Positions 50,450 through 59,738 of a DNA stretch of 64,000 nucleotides are shown here, piece after piece. The position numbers were made by a program, and so were the translations under genes. Under the pieces are notes generated by a model that did no database searches, was not told the DNA's origin, and worked only from the letters and a program-made list of their open reading frames with translations. How positions within the stretch are numbered: position 1 is the stretch's first letter; each line of letters starts with the position of its first letter. The DNA is from JAAZBV01 sp964499695 (GTDB taxonomy: Bacteria > Desulfobacterota > DSM-4660 > Desulfatiglandales > HGW-15), in the NCBI GenBank assembly GCA_964499695.1, contig CAZCMD010000005.1, positions 1-64,000 on the forward strand, written 5' to 3'.

Positions 50450-52537
50450 ATGATGAAAAAGATATCAATGATGTTTGTTGCCATTATGCTTTTTTTTGCC
50501 TGCTCTACAATTGGTATAGCTCAGGACAATTTCATTCTCGATGTAGAATATTATCCGCCATCTGTAGAATCCGGAAATGTCGCCATTATGTTTTTTGGGG
50601 GATCAGAAGGGGGTATGCCATATCATAATGTTGAACCATATACCGCACAAGGATATCCCTGTCTTAAGGTCGGCTATTTCGGTACGGAGCACACACCGGC
50701 TCGTCTGGAAATGATTCCTCTAGAGTATTTTGAAAATGCGATTGGGATGTTTAAGTCCCAACCTGAAGTAAAAGGAAAAAAAATTGTTGTTATTAGCAGC
50801 TCCAAAGGTGGAGAATTAGCTCTTTTATTGGCTTCAAGGTATAAACAGATAGAGGGAGTAATTGCTATTGTACCGAGTTCAGTTGTTGGTCAAGGTTTGG
50901 GTTTATCATCAAGCTGGTCATATAAAGGTCAATCTGTCCCGTTTCTCCCGTATCCTGAAATGCCTGACCAAAATACAATATTGAACGGTCAATGGTGTGA
51001 GTCATTCAAGCTATGGCTTACACAGACCGACGTTGTGGAAAAAGCGGTAATCAAAGTAGAACAGATCAATGGCCCTGTTTTAATATTAACAGGGCAGGAA
51101 GATTTAATGTGGCCTTCAAGTAAAATGGGCGAAATGATAACTAAAAGATTAAAAGACAATAAATTTCCCCATTGGTATAAACATTACGCATATGAAAATG
51201 CAGGGCATACTTTTTACGAGAAAAGTCCAATGGGAGGAACTCCAGAGGGCAATAAAAAGGCAGGAATTGATTCTGAACAAAGAATTTTTGCCTTTCTTAA
51301 CAGACTATCCGGGGCCGATGAACAACAGAATCAATCCCTTCAGAATAGTGGGCTTGATACTGAAGCTGAAGAGAGCCTCAGTAAAAAAAGCACGGAGCCA
51401 GCCATTGAATCGGAACAAAATAACAAAAAAAAATCTTCTGCTGTTGACGGCACGTGGACAGCTACCGCCGATGGACCAGACGGGAATCCGCTTGAGGCGA
51501 CTTATGAGTTCGAGGCGATCGGTAAGGAGTTATTCGGGACAGTGAGTACAAGATTGGGAGGCGGTTCATTTAGTGAAGGAAAGATCGACGGGGACAAAAT
51601 TTCATTTGTCGCGAGATATGGTGAGACCACTATCGAATGGAACGGTACGGTTTTCGGAGACGAGATAAATTTCACCCAGCGAAACGGGGAGAGAGTAAAA
51701 CAATTCACCGCCAAGCGAGCTGTACTACCAACCTTGATTACTTTCAAAGATAAAATAGATGTTGGCGGCTACAAATTGAATATCTGTTGCTTCGGTAAAG
51801 GCAAACCGGCGGTGATCGTTGACGCCGGCAAGGGCGAGCCGGCCGTAGAAAGCGGGTCCTGGACATCTGTGGTCTCGGCGATAGCGCCGACCACACAAGT
51901 TTGTCTTTATGATCGGGCTGGTTTAGGTTTAAGCGACCGCACTCCTGAACAAGACCTGTCCGGGCGCACGGCTCAGGATATGGTAAAAGATCTGCATACC
52001 TTACTGGAGAAGGCCGATATCCCTGCCCCTTACATTTTGGCAGGTCATTCCCTAGGTGGTTACAATGTCCGTTTGTATGCCAGCCAATATCCGAAGGAGG
52101 TTGCTGGAATGGTGCTGGTGGATTCTCCACATCCGGATCAATGGTCAAAATTTTCTGCCGCCCTACCTCCCGAACGGCCGGACGAGTCCGAGAGTCTCAG
52201 GGCTGTTCGGTCAATGGCAGATCGCTTAGATCCCAAAGATCCCGAGAAAATTGATTTTGCTACCAGCGGAGCTCAAGTACAGGCGACCGGGTTATTGGGC
52301 GATCTGCCCCTGGTTGTGATCACCTGCGCGTCCGGCACGAATTTTTTTAGCAACCTTCCGACTGATCTCTCAGACAAATTAATGCGGGCCTGGCAAGACA
52401 TGCAAATTGATCTGGCAGGACTTTCCTCGCGCAGTACCCATATTATTGCTTCTCATGCTGGTCATTATATTCAGGCAGAAGAGCCTCAGTTAGTGATTGA
52501 CGCGATTCTTAACGTAATAGGCCAGGTGAAAAAGTGA
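50450..52537 (+). CDS. Exported three-part protein: two alpha/beta hydrolases joined by a beta domain
   Basis: A 695-aa secreted protein (signal peptide ending GIAQ, residue 25). Domain 1 (residues ~30-285) is a BAAT/acyl-CoA thioesterase C-terminal-type hydrolase with nucleophile motif ISSSKGGE (Ser118), acid in GQEDLMW and His in ENAGHTF. A Ser/Gln/Lys-rich linker follows (~287-330). Domain 2 (~335-415) is a small beta repeat with WTATADGPDGNPLEATYEFE and GKIDGDKISFV. Domain 3 (~425-695) is a classical alpha/beta hydrolase with GHSLGG and ASHAGHYIQ. The fusion is unusual, and the AT-rich first half contrasts with a GC-richer end, suggesting gene joining. Substrates unknown. It lies just downstream of the DUF6249 gene. 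Confidence 0.85.
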   Translation: MMKKISMMFVAIMLFFACSTIGIAQDNFILDVEYYPPSVESGNVAIMFFGGSEGGMPYHNVEPYTAQGYPCLKVGYFGTEHTPARLEMIPLEYFENAIGMFKSQPEVKGKKIVVISSSKGGELALLLASRYKQIEGVIAIVPSSVVGQGLGLSSSWSYKGQSVPFLPYPEMPDQNTILNGQWCESFKLWLTQTDVVEKAVIKVEQINGPVLILTGQEDLMWPSSKMGEMITKRLKDNKFPHWYKHYAYENAGHTFYEKSPMGGTPEGNKKAGIDSEQRIFAFLNRLSGADEQQNQSLQNSGLDTEAEESLSKKSTEPAIESEQNNKKKSSAVDGTWTATADGPDGNPLEATYEFEAIGKELFGTVSTRLGGGSFSEGKIDGDKISFVARYGETTIEWNGTVFGDEINFTQRNGERVKQFTAKRAVLPTLITFKDKIDVGGYKLNICCFGKGKPAVIVDAGKGEPAVESGSWTSVVSAIAPTTQVCLYDRAGLGLSDRTPEQDLSGRTAQDMVKDLHTLLEKADIPAPYILAGHSLGGYNVRLYASQYPKEVAGMVLVDSPHPDQWSKFSAALPPERPDESESLRAVRSMADRLDPKDPEKIDFATSGAQVQATGLLGDLPLVVITCASGTNFFSNLPTDLSDKLMRAWQDMQIDLAGLSSRSTHIIASHAGHYIQAEEPQLVIDAILNVIGQVKK

Positions 52538-52595
52538 GGAGGGAATAGGTTCACACTGACCCCTTTCTGAATTTATATTATTTAAAGGAGACACA

Positions 52596-54314
52596 ATGGA
52601 TATATCAAGCTTAAAAAACAGGGCTGTCTTCGTCTCATTTCTTTTACTGTTGTTTGTTTCCAACGCAGGTTTTGCACAAAACACGGATAGTTCAAAAATT
52701 GAGAAAATCGAAAAAATTTTCGAGAGGTTTGCTCCTGAATCTCCAGGATGCGTATGTGCTGTCAATAAAGGCGGGGAGACCGTCTTTCAAAAGGGCTATG
52801 GAATGGCAAACCTTGAACTTGATGTGCCCCTTAGTCCTGATTCGGTTTTTTATATTGCTTCAACATCAAAACAGTTTACCGCAGCCAGTATTGCCATGTT
52901 ATCCCTTTCAGGAAAAGTATCACTTGATTCCAGTATAAGGGAGCATATTCCTGAAATGCCCGATTATGCTGAAAACATTACTGTAAAAAATCTCCTGCAT
53001 CATACAAGTGGAATACGGGACTATTTCTGTTTGTTTATTTTAAAGGGATGGACTGAAAAGGAATATTTTAATAACGCTATGGCTGTTGACCTCATAACAA
53101 GGCAGAAGGGGGTTCTCTTTCCCCCGGGTGAACGGTATGCCTACAGCAATTCAAATTATGTTCTGCTAGCCGAGATTGTTAAAAGAACAAGCAGAAAAAC
53201 CTTAAATGAATACAGTAGAGAAAATATATTTAAACCCCTGGGAATGAATAATACTCATTTTGATGACAACTATGAGGCTATAGTAAAAAACCGTGCCAGC
53301 AGTTACGGCTATAACAATGGAAAATATTTCAGGTATCTTAAGGCATTTGATGGTGTTGGAGATGGAAATCTTTTAACAACAGTCAATGACCTTTTTAAGT
53401 GGGGCCAAAATTTTAAAGACCATAAATTAGGGGGTAAAGAATTTACCGATCTTTTATTGACCAGGGGAAAACTCAACAACGGTAAGGAACTGGATTACGC
53501 CTTCGGTCTTATGCCGGGGACATATCGCAGACTCGATATTATAAGTCATCGCGGTGGGGGACTCAATGGCTTCAAGACGGATTTTATAAGGTTTCCCGAA
53601 CAGGATTTTTCCGTCGCCGTTTTATGTAATGTAGAGGTTGCAAATCCCACTTTAATAGCCCTCCAGGTATCCGATATATTTCTTGATGATATAATGACAC
53701 CAAAAGAATCACCCATGGCTAAGCCAGCAATAGAGCGAAAAGAGATTGATGCAGACTCTTCTATCCTTGATGATTATGTGGGTGAATATTCGATCGTTGG
53801 TACTACCATGTTCATTACGCTGGACGGTAAACAGTTGACGACCCAGATTACGGGTCAGCCAAAAGATGAAATATTTCCTGAATCAGAAAATAAGTTTTTC
53901 CTTAAGGGTGCAGATGTCCAGTGGGAGTTTAAGCGGAATGAAAATGGTGAGGTAACAGCAGCTATACTGTATCAAGGTGGCCAGGAGATAGAAGCGCCCA
54001 AAAAGAAGCCGACTGTTCCCCTGGCACCTGAGAAACTTAATGAATACACAGGAGTGTTTTACAGTCTGGAGCTTGATATTGAATATACTGTCTCTCTAAA
54101 GGATAAAAACCTTGTTATTAAATATGCGTATATTGATGATGTCGTTTTAAAATCTTCTGACCCGGATAAGTTTACAGGGGGAACTTCTTGGCTGGGAACT
54201 TCTAAGCTGGAATACATTCGTGATAAAGATAATAAAATAACGGGTTTTAACCTGTCCGCCATGGATATTCAGAATATTGGTTTTACTAAAAAAGGAATAG
54301 GGGGTTGTAACTAA
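52596..54314 (+). CDS. Exported serine hydrolase, beta-lactamase class C family
   Basis: A 572-aa exported protein (signal peptide ending GFAQ, residue 28). The catalytic domain (residues ~35-375) has S-x-x-K as STSK (Ser89, Lys92), the YSNSNY motif (residues ~190) and a final HRGGGLNGF, all as in class C beta-lactamase/D-aminopeptidase-like enzymes. The C-terminal ~200 residues form two beta-rich repeats (YVGEYSIVGTTMFITLDG and YTGVFYSLELDIEYTVSLKD) of the DUF3471-like type. These enzymes commonly act on peptides or esters, and antibiotic resistance should not be assumed. Follows the hydrolase gene by 58 bases and may share its transcript. Confidence 0.9.
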   Translation: MDISSLKNRAVFVSFLLLLFVSNAGFAQNTDSSKIEKIEKIFERFAPESPGCVCAVNKGGETVFQKGYGMANLELDVPLSPDSVFYIASTSKQFTAASIAMLSLSGKVSLDSSIREHIPEMPDYAENITVKNLLHHTSGIRDYFCLFILKGWTEKEYFNNAMAVDLITRQKGVLFPPGERYAYSNSNYVLLAEIVKRTSRKTLNEYSRENIFKPLGMNNTHFDDNYEAIVKNRASSYGYNNGKYFRYLKAFDGVGDGNLLTTVNDLFKWGQNFKDHKLGGKEFTDLLLTRGKLNNGKELDYAFGLMPGTYRRLDIISHRGGGLNGFKTDFIRFPEQDFSVAVLCNVEVANPTLIALQVSDIFLDDIMTPKESPMAKPAIERKEIDADSSILDDYVGEYSIVGTTMFITLDGKQLTTQITGQPKDEIFPESENKFFLKGADVQWEFKRNENGEVTAAILYQGGQEIEAPKKKPTVPLAPEKLNEYTGVFYSLELDIEYTVSLKDKNLVIKYAYIDDVVLKSSDPDKFTGGTSWLGTSKLEYIRDKDNKITGFNLSAMDIQNIGFTKKGIGGCN

Positions 54315-54400
54315 AAATATATACTTTTGTTAATCAAGGGTGATGTCCTTAAATAATAAAATAACATGACATTGAGAGGGTATTAAGAGAAAGTGCGGAT

Positions 54401-54685
54401 ATGCCAAGAGTAGCCCGACTAGACACCCCCGGTCTATTGCATCATGTGATGATCAGAGGGATAGAACGTCGCAGGATCTTCAACGATAATGAAGACCGTG
54501 AAAACCTTATAGGACGGCTTTCTATTCTTCTGCCTGAAACAAAACCCAATGTTATGCCTGGGCGTTCATGCCAAGTCACGCCCATTTTATTCAGAAGCGG
54601 CCCTTCAGGTATTGCCAATCTGATGAAAAGACTTTTAACTGGTTACGCTGTATATTACAGCCAAAGAAGAAGATTACAGACTTGA
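54401..54685 (+). pseudogene. Degenerate Y1 (REP-associated) transposase
   Basis: The start MPRVARLDTPGLLHHVMIRGIERRRIFND is the typical N-terminus of REP-associated tyrosine transposases (TnpA_REP/RAYT). The central HUH region, CYAWAFMPSHAHF, is in a different frame from both its flanks, so two small indels have broken it. The frame resumes with GPSGIANLMKRLLTGYAVYYSQRRR and then stops, lacking the catalytic-tyrosine half. It is a dead copy. Proteins of this kind mobilise REP-type palindromes, and such palindromes exist in this window. Confidence 0.75.
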
Positions 54686-54864
54686 ATAACTAAATATTTA
54701 AATATTAAGGATTATCCTCTTTCGTCACAGCCATTGTATACGCGGTTAGAAGGGGAAGGGAGTTAGCAGAAAGTAACTTATACATGATTGAGTAAGCTGG
54801 ATTGACATTTTGAGGTATGTCCCCTAATCCACACTAATAACCTCACAGCGTACTTTAAAATGAT

Positions 54865-55053
54865 CTATTGCGACTTCTCTTTTACCACTCCCCAATTTAC
54901 CAGGCATTGGTAGGCATGCTGTGCCTGCTCACCTTCCGTGACCTGCTGGAGATACTGGGAGTAATCTTCGGCTGATTTTTGCCTGTTGCCCATTCCCTCG
55001 TATGCATAACCCCTGTAAAAAAGGGTATTCGGATTTCCGGGCAGTTTCTTCTG
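54865..55053 (-). pseudogene. Downstream part of the M48 protease gene, beyond an amber codon
   Basis: In frame with the protease gene above it, after its TAG at 55054-55056, the reading continues QKKLPGNPNTLFYRGYAYEG then MGNRQKSAEDYSQYLQQV and AYQCLVNWGVVKEK to a second TAG at 54865-54867. This is one more TPR repeat and a normal end. So the 409-codon reading is a truncated version. Confidence 0.7.
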
Positions 55054-56217
55054 CTATAGATTAAAATCTTCAACTGCATTATCAAACTTCTTCAGTTGGA
55101 TATGCGAAAGCCCGCTCAGATGGTTTGCCTGTGCCTCATTTGGATATGCCTGCCTGGCCTGCTCTGAAAAATTAAGTGCCTCGCTGTATTTTTTTTGTAC
55201 ATACTGGCATTTTGCCATCATTACGAGCCCCGCATAGTCTCCTGGCGCGGCCTTTAATCCCTGCTTAAAAAGGTCTATCGCCTTGTCATATGATTTGGCG
55301 GCCATCATTTCCTCGGCCTTCTGGAAGTTCTCAATCGCAGGTTTAAGCTTTCTAAGACGTGCGGTATTGTCCATGTACCGTTCACGATACAAAGGCTTCC
55401 CTTTGGCATAACTGAATTCGGTATTGGCGAGTTTAACCGATGTGTCATAACGCTCCTGACTCATCGGGTGGGTGGCAAAAAGAACGGAAGCAATATTTGA
55501 GTTTCCTTTGCTGAGGCTGTTCAGCATGGTTGCAAGCTGTATCGACCCTTCCGCTCCGTAACCATTTTTAACCATATATGTCATGCCCAGATAATCAGCC
55601 TCTCTTTCATTGTCCCGGCTGTAGCGTGCCAGAAGAGCCCCTGCCCCAAGCATACCCAGCTGACTGGCAAGCTGTCCGTAGGTTTCGTTTTTGGTGCCGG
55701 CATATACGCTGATCCCTCCCGCGACGGCCTGGAGAAGTGTGCCTTTTGACATCTGCTGAGCAGTATGCCTGGCATTGATATGACCCATCTCATGGCCGAG
55801 AAGAGCGGAGAGCGCTGCCTCGCTTTCAAGGGAAAGGAGGATGCCGCGTGTAGCGGCAATGCTCCCTCCCGGAAATGCGTAGGCATTGATATAGGTTGCG
55901 TTGACCCCCTGAAAGGAATATGGCATTTTGGGTCGATGGGTATAGGGGGCCATTTCTGCCCCTACCTCCTGAATATAACTATTTAATGCCGCATCCTGTA
56001 ATATCCCGTAGTCTGAGGAAAACTGATGAGGTGAATTTTGCCTGTCGACCTGTATCTCCCACTCCTCGGACACCAGCATCAACTGCTTTTGACCTGTAAC
56101 CGGATTAATCGCACACCCTGCAAGCAGACCGGCTGACGCCAGGGACGATATCCTTATAAAATCACGCCGGCTGTAAAGACCCTGTGATCCCATCCCATGG
56201 GTAGAAAATATTGTCAT
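55054..56217 (-). CDS. M48 metalloprotease lipoprotein with TPR repeats (shortened by amber codon)
   Basis: A 387-aa BepA-like protease. The N-terminus has a twin-arginine motif (SRRDFIRISS) and a lipobox LLAGC, so a Tat-exported lipoprotein is likely. The peptidase domain has the zinc motif HEMGHINARH and the distal Glu in YSRDNEREADYLG. TPR repeats begin near residue 290 (AEEMMAAKSYDKAIDLFKQG). In other bacteria BepA-type proteins monitor outer-membrane protein assembly. I start at 56217, where AGAGGA precedes the ATG; an upstream ATG at 56283 overlaps the OmpA gene. A TAG at 55054 cuts the protein; the frame continues normally for 62 codons to 54865, suggesting a recent nonsense mutation. 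Confidence 0.85.
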   Translation of the reverse strand: MTIFSTHGMGSQGLYSRRDFIRISSLASAGLLAGCAINPVTGQKQLMLVSEEWEIQVDRQNSPHQFSSDYGILQDAALNSYIQEVGAEMAPYTHRPKMPYSFQGVNATYINAYAFPGGSIAATRGILLSLESEAALSALLGHEMGHINARHTAQQMSKGTLLQAVAGGISVYAGTKNETYGQLASQLGMLGAGALLARYSRDNEREADYLGMTYMVKNGYGAEGSIQLATMLNSLSKGNSNIASVLFATHPMSQERYDTSVKLANTEFSYAKGKPLYRERYMDNTARLRKLKPAIENFQKAEEMMAAKSYDKAIDLFKQGLKAAPGDYAGLVMMAKCQYVQKKYSEALNFSEQARQAYPNEAQANHLSGLSHIQLKKFDNAVEDFNL

Positions 56218-56251
56218 TCTAAAATTCCTCTTATTTAAGTTCCTGCTATCC

Positions 56252-56905
56252 TCACTGATTCTGAGGGACACGATTCGGATCAACAGAGATTTTTATCTCT
56301 ACCCGGCGGTTCTGTGCCTTGCCGTCCGGGGTTTCATTTGAGGCTACCGGTCTGGTTTCACCATATCCGACCGATGAAAGGCTTGCGATATTTAGATTTT
56401 TCCCCCTGAGATAGTATTCTGCAGCCTTCACCCTTTTTTCCGAAAGTGTTTGATTGTATGCCTCAGAACCATCAGAGTCAGTATGGCCTTCCAGTAGAAC
56501 AATATTTTCAGGATAATTAGAGAAGACACCGGCCAGCTCATCAAGCTTGGTGGCCTCTGCAGGTTTAATGGCATCTTTATCTACATCAAAATTGATCTTC
56601 AGGGTGGCTTCAATTTTTTGGTTTTCCTGGTCTACCTTAACACTTTCCATGCCCTGAACCTGTTCAAGTTCCTTTGCCTGGTTATCAAGACGTCTTCCTA
56701 TAAGGGCGCCTACTGCCCCTCCCACGACTCCGCCAATTACTGCTCCCCCTGTCCTGTGGTCGGATTGATGCCCTATGATCGCGCCAACTGCTGCGCCTGC
56801 TGCGGTCCCAATACCGGCACCTTTTGCCGTTCGTGTGGTTTCACACCCTGTCAGATAACCGAAAATTAAAAATAGAATAATTGACCAACAAAATTTTTTT
56901 TTCAT
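56252..56905 (-). CDS. OmpA-family lipoprotein with glycine zipper
   Basis: A 217-aa lipoprotein (lipobox YLTGC, Cys21). Residues ~30-75 form a glycine-zipper segment (GAGIGTAAGAAVGAIIGHQ and GGVVGGAVGALIGRRL). The C-terminal ~110 residues are an OmpA-like peptidoglycan-binding domain with LLEGHTDSDGSEAYNQTLSEKRVKA and the Arg in NRRVEI. This anchors the outer membrane to the wall. It overlaps the long form of the M48 gene, and the two are one minus-strand operon. Confidence 0.92.
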   Translation of the reverse strand: MKKKFCWSIILFLIFGYLTGCETTRTAKGAGIGTAAGAAVGAIIGHQSDHRTGGAVIGGVVGGAVGALIGRRLDNQAKELEQVQGMESVKVDQENQKIEATLKINFDVDKDAIKPAEATKLDELAGVFSNYPENIVLLEGHTDSDGSEAYNQTLSEKRVKAAEYYLRGKNLNIASLSSVGYGETRPVASNETPDGKAQNRRVEIKISVDPNRVPQNQ

Positions 56906-57255
56906 GTTTGAACTCCTTAATTATATGAATTGGACAAAATGAGATGCCCCAAACCAAATAGAGCGGGGCATCTTTAAACGGGCATAAAACCCTGGGCCTT
57001 TAAATTGATTTCTATTAGTTACTTTTAGATAATGCGCCTCAGCGCTTTAATACTTAAAATCAGTATACCCGAAAAGATACAGTGATTCAAGTTTATGACT
57101 TTTTGAAAAAAATACAAGCATCTTTTTTATAACATTATAGGACTATATAATCTTTATACCTTCTAGGAAGCACTGATAAAATATTGGCTGTTTTTTGAGT
57201 TTTTCGTCTCCAGGGGTGTCGATATAAGTAAACAACGCTACAGGAGGCTGATAAA
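56906..57255. other. Intergenic region between the divergent ompA-like and secreted-protein genes
   Basis: No gene seen. It contains an eight-bp hairpin GATGCCCC/GGGGCATC (56943-56972) just 5' of the OmpA-type gene, possibly part of that message's leader. The following 200 bases are AT-rich and presumably hold the divergent promoters. The downstream gene has a good site (AGGAGG). Confidence 0.4.
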
Positions 57256-57702
57256 ATGAAAACAAGATCCATATTTACAATAGCTATCGTTACTATACTC
57301 ATGCTGGTATTATCTACCGGGCCTGCATCAGCGGGAAGATATCATCATCATAATAATCATGACCGGTTGAAGGGTGTTGCTATTGGTGTGGGTGCAGCAA
57401 TACTTGTAAGTTCATTGATCAACCACAGCAGGGACTATTCATACAGGGAGCCTGAACCCTGCTATGTCCCACCGCCGCCTCCCCAGGAATATGTGCAGCA
57501 GGGCGGACACTGGGAAATAAGAAAGCAGTGGGTTTCTCCTACGTATAAAAGAGTATGGAACCCGGACCATTATGATGAAAGGGGCGTATGGGTAGAAGGC
57601 GCCTGGATAGATATAGTTGATCAGCCCGGTTACTGGAAAGAAAACAGGATCTGGGTGAGTGCAACCGTATCTGACCACTGGGTTGGCCGCGGGCAGTATT
57701 GA
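57256..57702 (+). CDS. Exported protein with aromatic-rich repeats, unknown
   Basis: A 148-aa protein with a signal peptide (residues 1-26, ending ASAG), then a His-rich stretch (YHHHNNHD), a short hydrophobic segment, a proline-rich linker, and a Trp/Tyr-rich C-terminal half (GGHWEIRKQWVSPTYKRVW, GVWVEGAW, PGYWKENRIWV). The repeating GxW-type pattern recalls YXWGXW-like small periplasmic proteins. No function known. It is convergent with pspF, which ends two bases beyond its stop. Confidence 0.75.
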   Translation: MKTRSIFTIAIVTILMLVLSTGPASAGRYHHHNNHDRLKGVAIGVGAAILVSSLINHSRDYSYREPEPCYVPPPPPQEYVQQGGHWEIRKQWVSPTYKRVWNPDHYDERGVWVEGAWIDIVDQPGYWKENRIWVSATVSDHWVGRGQY

Positions 57703-57704
57703 TA

Positions 57705-58745
57705 TTATTCTATGTTCCCGTGCAGTTTCCGGTAAAGCCCCCTGAACTGATGATATGTGATGCCCAGTTTTTTGGCAGCAATCTTCTGGTTATGCTTTGC
57801 AGTCTTAAGGGCATTGTTAATCAGTTGTATCTGAAGCTCATTGACTGCTTCAGTAAGGGTTTTATCGGAAAAGAGGTTGAATGAGGGCTCTTTTTTTACC
57901 GGTTCTTCTACCTCTTCCTCATCATTGCATTCAACAGATTCATATGGCGATGAAAACGGGTCAAAGTTGATTTCCGATATGACAGTTGAACTTGCCCTGT
58001 ATACCGCCCTTTCAACCAGGTTTTTAAGCTCCCTCACATTTCCGGGCCAGTCATAATTTTCAAGTGCCTTTATCGCCTCCAGGCTGAATCTGGGGATCCC
58101 CTGCCTTTCCAGTTCATAAGCCATCCTGGATGCAAAGTGGTTGGCGAGGAGCATGATATCCTCTTTCCTCTCTCTCAACGGTGGCAGAAACAGTATTTCA
58201 AATGAGAGCCTGTCCAGAAGGTCCCTCTTAAATTTCCCGTGTGATACCATGCGAATGAGATCAGCGTTTGTAGCTGCTATGATTCGTACATCCACCTCAA
58301 TGGCTGTAGAATCCCCGACCCTTTCAAACTGGCCGTATTCAACAACCCTGAGTATCTTCTCCTGCACCTCCATTGGAATGGTCCCGATTTCATCCAGAAA
58401 CAGGGTGCCGCCATCAGCCGCCTCAAACCTTCCGGACCTGCGCTGGTTGGCCCCTGTAAATGCCCCCTTTTCATAACCGAAGAGTTCAGACTCAATAAGA
58501 GTAGGGTTCAGGGCAGAGCAATTAAGGGCTATAAACGGCCCCTGCCACCGCTTTGAAAGGTAGTGCAGCCTGGATGCGGCAAGCTCCTTCCCTGTGCCCC
58601 TTTCCCCAAGCAGGAGGACCGGCCTGTTTATAGGGGCCACCCTGGCTAATAGCTCCTGGAATTCAATAAATTTTTCAGATTGACCAAACGCCTCACCGGT
58701 TTTTACAGGGCTTTTACCTGCGACCCTCTGTTTTGCAAGTACCAT
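57705..58745 (-). CDS. pspF: Sigma-54-dependent activator PspF
   Basis: A 346-aa AAA+ activator without an N-terminal sensor domain, as PspF proteins are. Walker A GERGTGKE (47-54), the GAFTGA loop (94-99) that contacts sigma-54, Walker B GGTLFLDEIG, the arginine-finger region FKRDLLDRLSFEILFLPPLRER and a C-terminal Fis-type helix-turn-helix (AAKKLGITYHQFRGLYRKL). Divergent from pspABC with a sigma-54 promoter 190 bases away. In the family PspA inhibits this protein until envelope stress occurs. Confidence 0.95.
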   Translation of the reverse strand: MVLAKQRVAGKSPVKTGEAFGQSEKFIEFQELLARVAPINRPVLLLGERGTGKELAASRLHYLSKRWQGPFIALNCSALNPTLIESELFGYEKGAFTGANQRRSGRFEAADGGTLFLDEIGTIPMEVQEKILRVVEYGQFERVGDSTAIEVDVRIIAATNADLIRMVSHGKFKRDLLDRLSFEILFLPPLRERKEDIMLLANHFASRMAYELERQGIPRFSLEAIKALENYDWPGNVRELKNLVERAVYRASSTVISEINFDPFSSPYESVECNDEEEVEEPVKKEPSFNLFSDKTLTEAVNELQIQLINNALKTAKHNQKIAAKKLGITYHQFRGLYRKLHGNIE

Positions 58746-58910
58746 AATGCTCCTTTCAATTAAGTAATGCAGTTTATAGATTGCCGAAAAGCTAAAAAAG
58801 CTATTTGATGGTTTTTTTTGCTAATTGGTGGGGGATATTACCACTGGCCAATTTTGGTGTCAAGCCTGTAATTCATTGAAATATCAAGAATATTCTTAAT
58901 ATTTTATGTT

Positions 58911-58926
58911 TGGCATGGATCATGCT
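58911..58926 (+). promoter_or_regulatory. Sigma-54 promoter of the psp operon
   Basis: TGGCATGGATCATGCT: GG at 58912-58913 and GC at 58924-58925 with exactly ten bases between, matching the -24/-12 pattern. It lies 40 bases before the pspA ATG, and pspF is divergent. Confidence 0.75.
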
Positions 58927-58965
58927 CATATGAAAGACAAAACAATAAACTGAGGAGGATTTGAT

Positions 58966-59634
58966 ATGAGTATTTTTACGAGATTCAGGGACATTGTAAA
59001 TTCAAATATTAATGCGATGCTTGATAAGGCTGAAGACCCGGAAAAACTGATTAAACTGATGATACGTGAAATGGAAGACACACTGGTGGAGCTTAAGGCC
59101 TCATGCGCCGGTGTTATGGCTGGCAGTAAAAAGATTGAAAGGAATATATCAGAGGTAAAGGGCCGTGTGGAGTACTGGGCAGAAAAGGCGCCCCTTGCCG
59201 TAAGCAAGGGACGTGATGATCTGGCCCGTGAAGCACTCATCCAGAAAAAGAAGTATGCTGAAAGGGTTACATCTCTTGAAGCAGAGCTCAAGGAGCATGA
59301 GGCGCTTATTGATGAATACCAGAGTGATATCCGTCAGCTTGAAGACAAACTCGCGGGAGCAAGGGAAAAGCAGCGGATTCTTGTACAGAGGCATATCCAT
59401 GCGACCAGGAAGAGGAAGGCCCAGGAAGATATCAGACGTGCAGAAAACAGTGATGCGATTTTTCGCTTTGAAGACCTTGAAAACCGGATCGAGCGCATAG
59501 AGTCAGAGGCTGACCTGGTAAACTATGGCAAGAGCGGGGCACTTGAGACGGAATTTGAAGAGCTGGGACTTGATGATGAGATCGAAAAGGAACTTAGTGC
59601 GCTTAAGAATTCAAAGGCCCAGAAGGAAGGGTAA
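58966..59634 (+). CDS. pspA: Phage shock protein A
   Basis: A 222-aa member of the PspA/IM30 family, an almost fully alpha-helical ESCRT-III-like membrane-remodelling protein. The N-terminal amphipathic helix is MSIFTRFRDIVNSNINAMLDKAEDPEKLIKLMIREMEDT-type (residues 1-40), and long coiled coils follow (residues 45-190). It maintains membrane integrity and restrains PspF. GGAGGA precedes the ATG. First gene of the psp transcript. Confidence 0.96.
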   Translation: MSIFTRFRDIVNSNINAMLDKAEDPEKLIKLMIREMEDTLVELKASCAGVMAGSKKIERNISEVKGRVEYWAEKAPLAVSKGRDDLAREALIQKKKYAERVTSLEAELKEHEALIDEYQSDIRQLEDKLAGAREKQRILVQRHIHATRKRKAQEDIRRAENSDAIFRFEDLENRIERIESEADLVNYGKSGALETEFEELGLDDEIEKELSALKNSKAQKEG

Positions 59635-59738
59635 ATTTTTTGATAAGGATTTTTCTGTCTGTATTGCATAAAACCGTCATGAGGTATATTGTCATCTTAA
59701 AGTCTTAATATCACGGAACACAGGAAGGAGATAAAGAG

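Noticed and set aside
55054..55056. Pyrrolysine insertion at the amber codon of the M48 gene
   Set aside because: No pyl genes or methylamine enzymes in the window, and the second stop of the same gene is also TAG; a nonsense mutation is simpler.
56943..56972. Hairpin as a terminator
   Set aside because: It is upstream of both divergent genes, so there is no transcript for it to end; possibly a leader structure.
57180..57215. Sigma-54 promoter before the secreted-protein gene at 57256
   Set aside because: A TGGC is present but the GC box at ten bases' spacing is missing.
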